Source: an uncultured Sphingomonadaceae bacterium
GTDB taxonomy: Bacteria; Pseudomonadota; Alphaproteobacteria; Sphingomonadales; Sphingomonadaceae
Reading direction: 5' to 3'
Length of the DNA: 64,000 nt
Assembly: GCA_947501695.1 (NCBI GenBank)
Contig: CANMWO010000002.1
Span: 1 to 64,000, forward strand
Below, piece after piece: positions 55,361 to 63,984 of the stretch (position 1 is the first letter of the stretch; the number at the start of each line of letters is the position of its first letter). A program made the position numbers and the translations under genes. The notes below the pieces were generated by a model. The model was not told the origin of the DNA. It saw nothing but the letters and a program-made list of their open reading frames with translations, and searched no databases.

Positions 55361-56323
55361 TCATTGTAATGGTGCGACTCTATCTAGAAATTCAAAACTG
55401 TCCTGCAAGGCTTGGTCCCGCACGGCGTCCACCTCCCGATATATTTCATGCGCACATTCTTTGCCGAATAGTTTCATTTCGGCTTGGGGTAGCAAATGAA
55501 CCGCCCGTTCAATCGTAGCATGGTCGACGAGCTCATCGGTCGAAGTGGCGAGCACTAGAACCGGTGTATCTGCGGCTTCCAGATGTTTTCTATTTCTAAG
55601 CCTTCGCGTCGAAGAATAAGCGCGCTCCACCCAGCGCCAGCTTGCCGGACCGAGTCGTACATCAGGTCTTTCCCCAAACCAGAAAAATTCATCGGAATAG
55701 CGAGCCGCATCATGAGTCAATAAGCCTTGCCGCAAGACTTCTGGTTCCAACGGCTTTTCGCTTACCTTCCAAGCACGGCGCTTTTCTCTTCCGAAAGCGC
55801 ATATAATCTTTGACAGCAAATGTGCCGTCCATTCCGGCATTCCGCCCCCTGCCGGCGCCAGCATCGGTGCGCTCAATATGATTGCATCAGGATGAATCCG
55901 TTGTTCGACCAACGCGCGCGCGACTAGATGCCCGCCCATACTGTGGCCTATGACGATATGGGGGCCGGGATGACTGGCTCGCCACTCGGCGTAAAAGGCG
56001 CGCAAATCGTCAATCCAAATCGCAAAATCATCTATATGCCCGACGTGCGGATGCGAACCACAGCGACCGGAACCGCCCTGCCCACGCCAATCGGGCGATG
56101 TTACATTCCATCCTTGCGTGTGAAAATCGTGAAAAGTTTCAAGATATTTTTCGTAAAAATCCGCTCGGCCGGTCATGAACAATATGGAACCGCGACACTC
56201 TTTACGCGTCTGTGTCCATTCAAACTGCCGGATATTCCAGCCGTCAGGGGCCTGCCAGAGCGACTCTTGTGCACCTTTTGGAATAGACCGTCGATCAAAT
56301 AGTGGCGTGTTCGATCGACTCAA
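55361..56323 (-). CDS. Alpha/beta hydrolase (lysophospholipase-like)
   Basis: The protein has LFMTGRADFYEKYLETFHD, the nucleophile elbow IVIGHSMGGHLVARAL (Ser about 128 from my start) and a late His in KECAHEIYRE, as in monoacylglycerol lipase/PldB-like enzymes. TSPDWRGQGGSGR precedes the elbow. I propose a TTG start at 56323 because GGAG sits 7 bases upstream and the resulting start (MSRSNTPLFDRRSIP) matches the style of related proteins. ATGs at 56386 and 56404 are in frame, but they would make this gene overlap the divergent cpaA start. Substrate unknown. The oxidoreductase gene follows. Confidence 0.8.
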   Translation of the reverse strand: MSRSNTPLFDRRSIPKGAQESLWQAPDGWNIRQFEWTQTRKECRGSILFMTGRADFYEKYLETFHDFHTQGWNVTSPDWRGQGGSGRCGSHPHVGHIDDFAIWIDDLRAFYAEWRASHPGPHIVIGHSMGGHLVARALVEQRIHPDAIILSAPMLAPAGGGMPEWTAHLLSKIICAFGREKRRAWKVSEKPLEPEVLRQGLLTHDAARYSDEFFWFGERPDVRLGPASWRWVERAYSSTRRLRNRKHLEAADTPVLVLATSTDELVDHATIERAVHLLPQAEMKLFGKECAHEIYREVDAVRDQALQDSFEFLDRVAPLQ

Positions 56324-56384
56324 AAAGAAACTCCGGTCATCATGGTTACGATTTGGTAAGGCATTTTTCTTAAAGCTGTTTCCC

Positions 56385-56858
56385 ATGAACGGGGAACAAT
56401 TCATCTACTTGCTCTGGGGCGGCTTGGCAATTGCGCTGATCGTGGCTGCGATTACCGATATTAAGAGCCGTCACATTTCCAACAAGCTGAATCTGGCCAT
56501 AGCGCTGGGTGCTCCCCTGTTCTGGATTGCCAGTGACATGGCTTTCTGGCCAGACATGGTGTGGCAAATTGGTATCGCTACAGTCGTGTTTACCATATTT
56601 GCCGGAATGTTTGCCATTGGCGCGATGGGTGGCGGAGACGTCAAACTCCTGACAGCCCTTGCGTTGTGGCTTCATTGGTTCAATTTAATTGAGATGCTGG
56701 TGATCATGTCGATCGCTGGCGGTGTGCTCACGCTGTTAATGATAACGGCTAAGAAAATCCAAAAAGCTGAGGGTCCAGTAAAGGTCCCATATGGAGTCGC
56801 CATATCATTTGCAGGGCTTTGGATAATTAACGAACGATATATTAACCATTTTACTTGA
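56385..56858 (+). CDS. cpaA: Prepilin peptidase CpaA (A24 family)
   Basis: CpaA/TadV cleaves and may methylate Flp-type prepilins. The 157-residue protein is polytopic, with the two aspartate motifs of A24 peptidases in AAITDIKSRHISNKLNLAI (D25) and GAMGGGDVKLLTALALW (D85). Its ATG at 56385 lies 61 bases from the proposed start of the divergent hydrolase. A longer frame extends to 56175 but runs through the opposite gene. It leads the Tad locus, with cpaB 75 bases downstream. No prepilin gene lies beside it. Confidence 0.9.
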   Translation: MNGEQFIYLLWGGLAIALIVAAITDIKSRHISNKLNLAIALGAPLFWIASDMAFWPDMVWQIGIATVVFTIFAGMFAIGAMGGGDVKLLTALALWLHWFNLIEMLVIMSIAGGVLTLLMITAKKIQKAEGPVKVPYGVAISFAGLWIINERYINHFT

Positions 56859-56933
56859 AAGAGAAATCTACCGCCGACGGATCGTTTCAAACTGATCGAT
56901 TAGGGTGGGGGCATTCAGGAGGCGTAAGACGTC

Positions 56934-57884
56934 ATGGACAAGAAGAAACTAATTTTGCTGATCGGTGCACTGGTAGTAGCCGCGGTTACTGCTTTGCTCG
57001 CAAGAAGCATGTTCACCGGTGCGTCTGCACCTCAGGTAGAAGCGAAAAAGACCGAAGTGCTGGGCGAAGAAGTCCTGGTCGCTTCGCGCGCCTTACCCGT
57101 TGGTACAATCATTACGCCTGACGCGTTTAGCTTTCAACCTTGGCCGGAAGATCTGGTCGAGGAAGCTTATTTCCAAAAAGAAGGCACGGATATTGAATCC
57201 CTGAATGGGACCGTCGTTCGCAATGCCATTACAGCAGGCCAACCGCTAACCAAGGGCGCTATTGTGAGCCCGGGCGATCGTGGTTTCCTTGCTGCGGCAC
57301 TTGGCCCTGGTATGCGCGCTGTGACGATCCCTGTTTCTGGTCTGACCGGTGTTGCCGGGTTCGTTTTCCCAGGCGACCGCGTAGACCTCATGCTGACGCA
57401 GACAGTAAAAGGCGATGGTCCAGAATTGAAGGTTTCCGAAACAGTTATTCGCAACGTGCGCGTTTTGGCTACTGATAACCGTGTCACCCAGACGGTCAAC
57501 GAGGCGGGCCAAGCTGTCGCGACCAAGACCAAATTGGTTACCTTGGAGGCATCGCCGAAAATCGCCGAGAAAGTAGCTGTTGCGCAAACACTCGGTACTT
57601 TGAGCCTGTCCTTGCGTTCTCTGGCAGATAGCACAGCCGAGCTGGAAGAAGCCATCGCATCAGGTGAAATCAAATTGCCTGAAACCGATGATCCTGCGGA
57701 AGAAGCAGCCATGATCCGTTCGCTTGCTTCACGGCCCGATACCAAGAAATCAACATATTCAACCGGCGGCGAAGTATCACGCTTTCAAACCCGTTCGCCA
57801 CCGCAAGCAGAGAAGCCAGAAGGTCCGAAGGTCCGGGTATCTCGCGGTAATGCCGTCAAAGAAGTTCAGTTCGGAGACAAATAA
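56934..57884 (+). CDS. cpaB: Flp pilus assembly protein CpaB/RcpC
   Basis: CpaB is a periplasmic protein that associates with the CpaC secretin. The 316-residue protein has a short N-terminal membrane helix (LILLIGALVVAAVTALLA), an SAF domain (EVLVASRALPVGTIITPDAFSF), GMRAVTIPVSGLTGVAGFVFPGDRVDLMLT, and a C-terminal Lys/Pro-rich tail. AGGAGG lies 11 bases before the ATG. Its stop overlaps the cpaC start (TAATG). Confidence 0.93.
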   Translation: MDKKKLILLIGALVVAAVTALLARSMFTGASAPQVEAKKTEVLGEEVLVASRALPVGTIITPDAFSFQPWPEDLVEEAYFQKEGTDIESLNGTVVRNAITAGQPLTKGAIVSPGDRGFLAAALGPGMRAVTIPVSGLTGVAGFVFPGDRVDLMLTQTVKGDGPELKVSETVIRNVRVLATDNRVTQTVNEAGQAVATKTKLVTLEASPKIAEKVAVAQTLGTLSLSLRSLADSTAELEEAIASGEIKLPETDDPAEEAAMIRSLASRPDTKKSTYSTGGEVSRFQTRSPPQAEKPEGPKVRVSRGNAVKEVQFGDK

Positions 57885-59521
57885 TGTCGATATATTCAAA
57901 CACGCTGGGTCGCGCGGCTAAGCCATCCACCCAAAAAACATTGGGATCTGCACTCGCCATGGCTTTGACGATGACCCTAGCGGCCAATAGCGTCAGTCCG
58001 CTTAATGCGCAGTCCACGCGAATTTCTTCTCCGGAATCTAGGGTTTCGATTGCAGTAGGTCGCGGCAAACTGATTACGCTTCCGGCACCAATTGAAGATG
58101 TATTCATTGCCGATGACGACATCGCCGATGTGCAGGTTCGTTCACAACGCCAAATTTACATTTTTGGTAAGGCTGGTGGCCAGACAAGTTTCTATGCGAC
58201 AAGCGCATCAGGCAAAGTCGTCTATTCTGCCGAAGTATCCGTTGGCGCTGAAATTTCATCGATTGATCAGATGCTCAATCTTGCCATGCCAGACGCGAAA
58301 ATTGCAGTCAGTACAACGAATAATTTCGTTCTACTCACCGGCACAATCGCGGATCCGGATGATGCAGAAGAAGCAGAAAATCTGGTTCAAGCTTACGTTG
58401 GCGAAACGACACGCGTAGTCAGCCGACTGAAAACTGCGACACCGATGCAAGTCAATTTGAAGGTCCGCTTTGCCGAAGTCAGTCGTTCGCTGTCAAAAAA
58501 CATTAACGGCAATGTTGTCACGCGGGATACTACCAACGGTTTCCAATTTGGCGTCTCTCGTGGTACCACTGCTGGGACTATAACGGATTTCGATACTAGC
58601 GGATTTCCGAACCTCGATGCATCCACCCTCTTTGGTTTACCGGCTGGGTCTATTTCCCTGCCGTTTAACCCAGCCACTGGGCAATTTGTAACACAAGGCG
58701 GGACCGCTTTTAATTTCAATCAAACCAGCGGGCTTGACACTATCGCCGCAGCAGGGCGTTTGTTTGGACTTGATATTGCGACGGCACTTGATGTGTCAGA
58801 GCAGATTGGCCTCGCCACAACCCTGGCATCTCCAAATCTGACAACAATTTCAGGCGAAACCGCCAATTTCCTTGCCGGCGGCCGCTTCCCGATCCCGATT
58901 TCAACCGGATTGGGCGAAATTAGCGTAACTTATCAAGAGTTTGGTGTTAGCTTGTCTTACACACCAACAGTATTGTCCAACGGACGTATTTCGATCCGCG
59001 TCAAGCCAAGCGTATCAGAAATATCATCCAACGGTGCGGTACAGTTAAACGGCTTTGAAATTCCAGCCATCACGACCCGGGAAGCGGAAACAACCGTTGA
59101 ACTTGGTTCTGGCGAGAGTTTCATGATCGCCGGTCTGATGCAAAATACCTATAACTCAAATATCAGCAAAACCCCGGGACTTGCGGATGTTCCGATCCTC
59201 GGCAACCTTTTCAAATCCGATGGATATCGGAAAAATGAAACTGAGCTGATGATCGTGGTGACACCCTATCTCGTCAAACCAGTGGATGACAGCCAGATTG
59301 TGCTGCCAACCGATGGGTTCAAACAAGCCAATGATTTTGAGCGTGTCGTCATGAACCGGCATAGTTCCAATGGTACCGGCGATCGTCCGAAACCATCGGT
59401 TGCACCGCCGGTTGCATCTGGTCCTGCGCTGAGCAGCCTTGCGGCTCCAGCCAATGCTAAGACCGCCAAAAAATCAAAAAAATCTGGTGGCGCAGCCCCC
59501 GGTTTTAGCTTCGACAAATAG
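57884..59521 (+). CDS. cpaC: Pilus assembly secretin CpaC/RcpA
   Basis: CpaC is the outer-membrane secretin of the Tad pilus. The 545-residue protein has a signal peptide (ALTMTLAANSVSPLNA), a POTRA/STN-type N-domain (VGRGKLITLPAPIEDVFIADDDIADVQV), a BON-like domain (AKIAVSTTNNFVLLTGTIADPDDAEEAENLV), and the secretin core (ATTLASPNLTTISGETANFLAGGRFPIPIS; KTPGLADVPILGNLFKSDGYRKNETELMIVVTPYLV). The C-terminus is Ala/Lys/Ser-rich. It is coupled to cpaB by overlap and precedes cpaD by 21 bases. Confidence 0.95.
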   Translation: MSIYSNTLGRAAKPSTQKTLGSALAMALTMTLAANSVSPLNAQSTRISSPESRVSIAVGRGKLITLPAPIEDVFIADDDIADVQVRSQRQIYIFGKAGGQTSFYATSASGKVVYSAEVSVGAEISSIDQMLNLAMPDAKIAVSTTNNFVLLTGTIADPDDAEEAENLVQAYVGETTRVVSRLKTATPMQVNLKVRFAEVSRSLSKNINGNVVTRDTTNGFQFGVSRGTTAGTITDFDTSGFPNLDASTLFGLPAGSISLPFNPATGQFVTQGGTAFNFNQTSGLDTIAAAGRLFGLDIATALDVSEQIGLATTLASPNLTTISGETANFLAGGRFPIPISTGLGEISVTYQEFGVSLSYTPTVLSNGRISIRVKPSVSEISSNGAVQLNGFEIPAITTREAETTVELGSGESFMIAGLMQNTYNSNISKTPGLADVPILGNLFKSDGYRKNETELMIVVTPYLVKPVDDSQIVLPTDGFKQANDFERVVMNRHSSNGTGDRPKPSVAPPVASGPALSSLAAPANAKTAKKSKKSGGAAPGFSFDK

Positions 59522-59542
59522 TCCGTTTCAGGAGAAAACATC

Positions 59543-60151
59543 ATGCGTTTTGTTTCTACAGCCCTAGTAACCGCTCTCGGACTTTCCGTAGCTGCATGTG
59601 GCGCCAATACTGCCAATCGGACCGTTAACAGCGAACGTCAGCCCGTTGTTACCCGCACCCATTTTGTGCTGGATGTTAACACCGCCGGATCAGGAGCATT
59701 GTCCTCCGGAGAGTTAGCGCGTCTAGCAGGATGGCTTGATGCACTAAACCTAGGTTATGGGGACCGCGTTTCCATCGACGACCCTGGTTATCGCGCTGGC
59801 GCATCTGCCCGTGGCGCCGTTGAAGCGCTCGCCGCTCAAAAAGGCTTGCTAATCAATGAGATTGCACCTGTAACCGAGGGTAATATTCCAAACGGCGCGA
59901 TGCGCGTCGTCGTATCTCGTTCCACGGCAGCCGTTCCGGGATGTCCGGACTGGAGCAACCGCAGCCATACCGACTTTCAAGCACGTACAAGCGAGAATTA
60001 CGGCTGTGGTGTTAACAGCACGATGGCGGCGATGATTGCTGATCCCGAAGATCTCGTACGCGGCCAATCCCGTGACGGAGAAGATCAAGCGGAGGCATCT
60101 AAAGCCATTCGCGCCTATCGTGATAAAGCCAAACAAGCTGGAGGCCTATAA
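59543..60151 (+). CDS. cpaD: CpaD-family pilus assembly lipoprotein
   Basis: CpaD is a lipoprotein that supports secretin assembly in some Tad systems. The 202-residue protein has a lipoprotein signal (VTALGLSVAACGANTANR) and the CpaD core: HFVLDVNTAGSGALSSGELARLAGWLDALNLGYGDRVSIDDPG, then VVVSRSTAAVPGCPDWSNR and NYGCGVNSTMAAMIADPEDLVRGQ. The two-Cys pattern in the C-terminal part is typical. It overlaps cpaE by one base (TAATG). Confidence 0.9.
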   Translation: MRFVSTALVTALGLSVAACGANTANRTVNSERQPVVTRTHFVLDVNTAGSGALSSGELARLAGWLDALNLGYGDRVSIDDPGYRAGASARGAVEALAAQKGLLINEIAPVTEGNIPNGAMRVVVSRSTAAVPGCPDWSNRSHTDFQARTSENYGCGVNSTMAAMIADPEDLVRGQSRDGEDQAEASKAIRAYRDKAKQAGGL

Positions 60152-61440
60152 TGAACGCTCCCTGGAAACCCGGTGCTGTGAACGGACGTGATCCTTTTTC
60201 AGCCTTCGTATGCGACGATGACACGCTAGATCTTTTGCGCCCTGTCGTCGAAGAAATGGGATGGCCTGCCGACAAGTGTCACCAAGGCGGGCTGCGCAAT
60301 GCAGTGCAATCGCTTTCAGTGGCCGCAAGCCCGAATATTCTGCTGGTTGACTTGTCAGAATCAGGTGATCCCCTGGCTGACATCAATTCGCTTGCAGAAG
60401 TATGCGAGCCTGGAACTGTCGTTATTGCGATGGGCCAAGTAAATGATGTTCGCCTCTATCGCGATTTAATCGTCAGCGGCCTTCAGGACTATTTGCTAAA
60501 ACCATTCAGCCCCGAACAATTGCGGGATGTTCTAAGTCAGGCTCAGGCCGTTTTGAACGCACCGAAAAGCGAAGATCCTGGCAGCGAGAAAACGCATGTT
60601 TCCACTGCAGTTATCGGAACCCGTGGCGGCGTTGGTGCATCAACAGTTGCAACTTCTCTTGCTTGGCTGCTCAGCCAGGAAAAAGAACGTTTGACTGCTC
60701 TTTTGGATCTTGACGTTCATTTCGGAACGGGCGCCCTGGCGCTTGACCTGGAACCTGGTCGCGGTTTGACGGATGCAATCGATAATCCAAGCCGAATTGA
60801 TGGTCTTTTCATCGAACGGGCAATGATCAAAGCGAATGAAAAGCTGTCCCTGCTATCGGCAGAGGCACCGATTAACTCGCCAATGATGACGGACGGAACG
60901 GCTTTCTTCCAACTTCAGGAAGAATTCCGCGCTGCCTTTGAATGCACGGTGATCGATTTGCCACGAGAAATGCTGATCAGCTATCCGCATCTCTTGGGTG
61001 ATGTAAATGCTACTGTCATTGTGACCGAATTAACACTGGCATCCGCGCGCGATGCGATCCGCCTGCTGTCTTGGTTGAAATCGCACGCCGCGCAAAGCAA
61101 GGTCATTGTTGTCGCGAACAAAGTTCAGACTAGTAATCAAGAAATCTCTCGGCAAGATTTTGAGAATTCGATTGAACGCAAAATCGACATTATGATTCCC
61201 TCTGATCCAAAAACCGCAGCACATTCAGCCAAGCTTGGCCAGGCCTTTGTAGAAGCTGGCAAGTCCAGTAAGGCGTCGGCGAAAATTGTAGCCCTGTCTG
61301 AATTTATTCTGGGAACCGTCGAAGCCGAAGGTGAAGACGGCAGCGACAGCGCAAAAACATCTTTGATGGACAAATTTGGCGGCATGAAATCGCTTCTGTC
61401 TTCAAAGAAAAAGAAAGAAGCTGAGACGTCAAAATCGTGA
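60151..61440 (+). CDS. cpaE: Pilus assembly ATPase-like protein CpaE/TadZ
   Basis: CpaE/TadZ is a MinD/ParA-like protein that places the Tad machine at the cell pole. The 429-residue protein has an N-terminal receiver-like domain (about 15-125) and a MinD-like domain with the deviant Walker A AVIGTRGGVGASTVATSLAW (about 154-172). The second Lys of KGGxGKST is Ala and the first is Arg, as in other TadZ proteins. The Asp in LLDLDVHFG is kept. The C-terminus is Lys/Ser-rich. tadB follows after 40 bases; a CpaF gene, which often comes next in Tad loci, is not here. Confidence 0.92.
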   Translation: MNAPWKPGAVNGRDPFSAFVCDDDTLDLLRPVVEEMGWPADKCHQGGLRNAVQSLSVAASPNILLVDLSESGDPLADINSLAEVCEPGTVVIAMGQVNDVRLYRDLIVSGLQDYLLKPFSPEQLRDVLSQAQAVLNAPKSEDPGSEKTHVSTAVIGTRGGVGASTVATSLAWLLSQEKERLTALLDLDVHFGTGALALDLEPGRGLTDAIDNPSRIDGLFIERAMIKANEKLSLLSAEAPINSPMMTDGTAFFQLQEEFRAAFECTVIDLPREMLISYPHLLGDVNATVIVTELTLASARDAIRLLSWLKSHAAQSKVIVVANKVQTSNQEISRQDFENSIERKIDIMIPSDPKTAAHSAKLGQAFVEAGKSSKASAKIVALSEFILGTVEAEGEDGSDSAKTSLMDKFGGMKSLLSSKKKKEAETSKS

Positions 61441-61480
61441 TGCACGAACAGTTTCTTTCTAACATGCGAGGATGCACGTA

Positions 61481-62452
61481 ATGGATATGATGCAAACAGC
61501 AATGCTTGCCGGAGGAGTGTTGATATTCCTGATGCTGATCGTTTTTGCTTTTGCTGGTCCTTCCGAGGCGGCAGCAAAGTCAAAACGGTTAGACAAGGTG
61601 CGCTTCCGCCATTCGGACAGCGCCAACGCCAAAATGGAAGCGCAGATGAAAAAGGCGGTCACGGCCCGCCGGAAAACGCATCGCCCAACCGGCGAAACGC
61701 TTTCAAAGATGGACATGCTTTCGATCCGATTGGATCGGACCGGAAAAAACTGGTCTATCAAACAATTTTTCAGCGTCTGTGGCGGTCTGGCCGTCATCCT
61801 GGCTGCGGGCCTCTTTTTTCAAGGTGCCCCGCTACTGCTCTGCCTTTTTGGCGGATTGGCAGTTGGAGCCGGCCTTCCTCACATGATAGTCAGCGTCTTG
61901 ATTGGCATGCGTGTGAGTAAATTTACTGCTGCCTTTCCTGATGCCATCGAGCTTTTGGTGCGTGGCCTACGTTCAGGTCTTCCCGTAACGGAAACAATTG
62001 GCGTGGTCGCCAGGGAAATTGACGGTCCCGTCGGCGAAGAATTTGCCAAGGTTGTCGACCGGATCAAAATTGGTCGGACGATGGAAGACGCATTGGGCGA
62101 AAGCGCAAAGCGTCTTGACACCGCGGAATTTAAATTCTTCTGCATCACGTTGGCGATCCAACGTGAAACTGGTGGTAACCTCGCGGAAACACTTGCGAAC
62201 TTGGCGGACGTACTGCGTAAACGTGGTCAGATGAAACTTAAGATTAAAGCGATGTCATCGGAATCGAAAGCATCAGCTTACATCGTTGGTTCCTTGCCGT
62301 TTATCGTGTTCGCACTCGTCTGGTCGGTCAACCCTACTTATCTTGCAGGATTCTTCTACGAAGAGCGCCTGATTATAGCGGGATTGGGCGGATTGACCTG
62401 GATGAGCATTGGTGTGTTCATCATGGCCAAAATGGTCAACTTTGAAATCTAA
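61481..62452 (+). CDS. tadB: Tad pilus inner-membrane protein TadB
   Basis: TadB is a T2SS F-domain inner-membrane platform protein of the Tad secretion system. The 323-residue protein has an N-terminal helix (ILMLIVFAFAGP region), two helices near 95-140 (VCGGLAVILAAGLFF; GGLAVGAGLPHMIVSV), the GspF-like cytoplasmic domain (FPDAIELLVRGLRSGLPVTETIGVVARE, AIQRETGGNLAETLANLADVLRKR), and two C-terminal helices. I chose the ATG at 61481 with GAGG nine bases upstream; an ATG at 61472 is also in frame. tadC follows after 17 bases. Confidence 0.93.
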   Translation: MDMMQTAMLAGGVLIFLMLIVFAFAGPSEAAAKSKRLDKVRFRHSDSANAKMEAQMKKAVTARRKTHRPTGETLSKMDMLSIRLDRTGKNWSIKQFFSVCGGLAVILAAGLFFQGAPLLLCLFGGLAVGAGLPHMIVSVLIGMRVSKFTAAFPDAIELLVRGLRSGLPVTETIGVVAREIDGPVGEEFAKVVDRIKIGRTMEDALGESAKRLDTAEFKFFCITLAIQRETGGNLAETLANLADVLRKRGQMKLKIKAMSSESKASAYIVGSLPFIVFALVWSVNPTYLAGFFYEERLIIAGLGGLTWMSIGVFIMAKMVNFEI

Positions 62453-62469
62453 GCTGAAGGTATGATGTA

Positions 62470-63459
62470 ATGACCCAAGCTGGCGGTCCGACTTTACTGG
62501 GAATAGATATCCTCTGGGTGGCAACCATATTGGCTGCTGTCGCAACTATTGCTGTAATATTTGCAATATATGCAGCGGTCACCGTTCGCGACCCTATGGC
62601 GAAGCGCGTAAAGTCGCTCAACGAGCGGCGCGAACAGCTTAAGGCTGGTATTACCGCTTCCACCACCAAGAAGCGTGCAAAACTGATTCAGCAAAATGAC
62701 ACGACAGACCGTATGCGCGGTATGCTGTCAGGTCTGAAAGTCTTGCAGGATGATCAGCTCAAAGAGTCTCAGCAGAAACTGGCCCAGGCCGGTATCCGCT
62801 CGAAAGACTTGGCCTACGCAGTTATTTTCAGCCGTTTGGTCTTGCCGATTGTTTTTGGCGGCGCATCTGCCCTCGCTCTCTATGGCTTTGATTATATGCC
62901 TGATTGGACACCGATTAAAAAATTCGGGGCGTTTGCCGGTTCAGTGATTTTGGGCTATAAAGGTGCAGACCTTTATCTCAACAACCTGATTTCAAAACGA
63001 ACGGATCTGGTTCGCAAAGGTTTGCCGGACGCAATTGACCTTTTGGTTATCTGTGCCGAAGCAGGTCTTACGGTCGATGCTGCATTTGCTCGTGTGGCCA
63101 AAGAACTAGGCGATGCCTATCCAGAGCTGGCGGACGAATTTTCGCTGACCTCAATTGAATTGGGCTTTCTAACCGAACGTCGGCAAGCTTTTGAAAACCT
63201 AGCCTATCGTGTAGCGCTGGAGCATGTCAAAGGCGTCGTGACCACCATGATCCAAACCGAGAAATATGGTACACCGCTGGCGTCTGCGTTGCGCGTGTTG
63301 TCAGCAGAATTCCGGAACGACCGAATGATGCGCGCCGAAGAAAAAGCAGCGCGACTGCCGGCCATTATGACGATCCCGCTGATTCTATTCATTCTACCAA
63401 CACTGTTTATTGTGATCCTTGGCCCTGCTGCCTGTTCGATTTCGGATACAATGTTGTAG
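62470..63459 (+). CDS. tadC: Tad pilus inner-membrane protein TadC
   Basis: TadC is the second GspF-type platform protein and probably pairs with TadB. The 329-residue protein has an N-terminal helix (ILWVATILAAVATIAVIFAIYAAV), central helices, and the GspF-like domain (GLPDAIDLLVICAEAGLTVDAAFARVAKELGD; MIQTEKYGTPLASALRVLSAEFRNDRM), ending in a hydrophobic C-terminal segment. A strong intrinsic terminator at 63482 follows, so this is the last gene of the locus on this side. Confidence 0.94.
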   Translation: MTQAGGPTLLGIDILWVATILAAVATIAVIFAIYAAVTVRDPMAKRVKSLNERREQLKAGITASTTKKRAKLIQQNDTTDRMRGMLSGLKVLQDDQLKESQQKLAQAGIRSKDLAYAVIFSRLVLPIVFGGASALALYGFDYMPDWTPIKKFGAFAGSVILGYKGADLYLNNLISKRTDLVRKGLPDAIDLLVICAEAGLTVDAAFARVAKELGDAYPELADEFSLTSIELGFLTERRQAFENLAYRVALEHVKGVVTTMIQTEKYGTPLASALRVLSAEFRNDRMMRAEEKAARLPAIMTIPLILFILPTLFIVILGPAACSISDTML

Positions 63460-63481
63460 CGAAGATCATGAGCATCAAAAC

Positions 63482-63514
63482 AAAAAGAGCGGCCTTCAAA
63501 AGCCGCTCTTTTTT
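63482..63514 (+). terminator. Intrinsic terminator after tadC
   Basis: AAAAAGAGCGGC at 63482-63493 pairs with GCCGCTCTTTTT at 63502-63513 around an 8-base loop, giving a 12-bp stem whose descending arm runs into the T-tract. It lies 23 bases after the tadC stop and before the convergent MarR gene. The arm symmetry also gives a T-run on the other strand, so it may work for both genes. Confidence 0.9.
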
Positions 63515-63540
63515 GTTGGGGTCATCTCTGCAGCGAAGGT

Positions 63541-63984
63541 TTAAACCGCCAATATATCATCTGCAGATTGTTTGATTTTTGCAAGCATGGCTGACAATTG
63601 ACGCCGGTCATCGGCGGTCAATACTGTCATAATCTTCTTTTCCATTGCTTCTGCTGCTGGCATGATCTGATCATAGAGATCTCGGCCGGTCTGACTCAAC
63701 ATCAGATGATGCGAGCGACCATCAGCACTATTCGGGCTGCGGCCCAGCAATTCGCGGTCGACCAATGTTTTAACCGCACGATTGACCGTTACCTTGTCCA
63801 TCAGGGTCGCCTCGACAAGCTGCCGTTGGGTAGAGACACCCCGACTGCCCAGTACAGCCATCACTCGCCACTCCGGTATCTTCAAACCGAAGCGGCTTTT
63901 ATATTCGTTGGAAATCAGGTCACTCACCGCATTGGATGCAGTGGACAATTGATAGGGAATGAAATCATCAAGATTTGTGGTCAT
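63541..63984 (-). CDS. MarR family transcriptional regulator
   Basis: The 147-residue protein has the MarR winged-helix core: IPEWRVMAVLGSRGVSTQRQLVEATLMDKVTVNRAVKTLVDRELLGRSPNSADGRSHHLMLSQTGRDLYDQI. The DGRSHH wing and dimerisation helices at both ends are present. MarR proteins usually sense small phenolic or oxidising ligands and repress neighbouring genes. No target can be named, because the upstream gene lies outside the window. It is convergent with the Tad locus, and its stop lies 27 bases beyond the bidirectional hairpin. Confidence 0.92.
   Translation of the reverse strand: MTTNLDDFIPYQLSTASNAVSDLISNEYKSRFGLKIPEWRVMAVLGSRGVSTQRQLVEATLMDKVTVNRAVKTLVDRELLGRSPNSADGRSHHLMLSQTGRDLYDQIMPAAEAMEKKIMTVLTADDRRQLSAMLAKIKQSADDILAV

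Noticed and set aside
56175-56384. N-terminal extension of CpaA
   Set aside because: The extension lies antisense to the hydrolase and encodes a Cys/Arg-rich stretch unlike prepilin peptidases.
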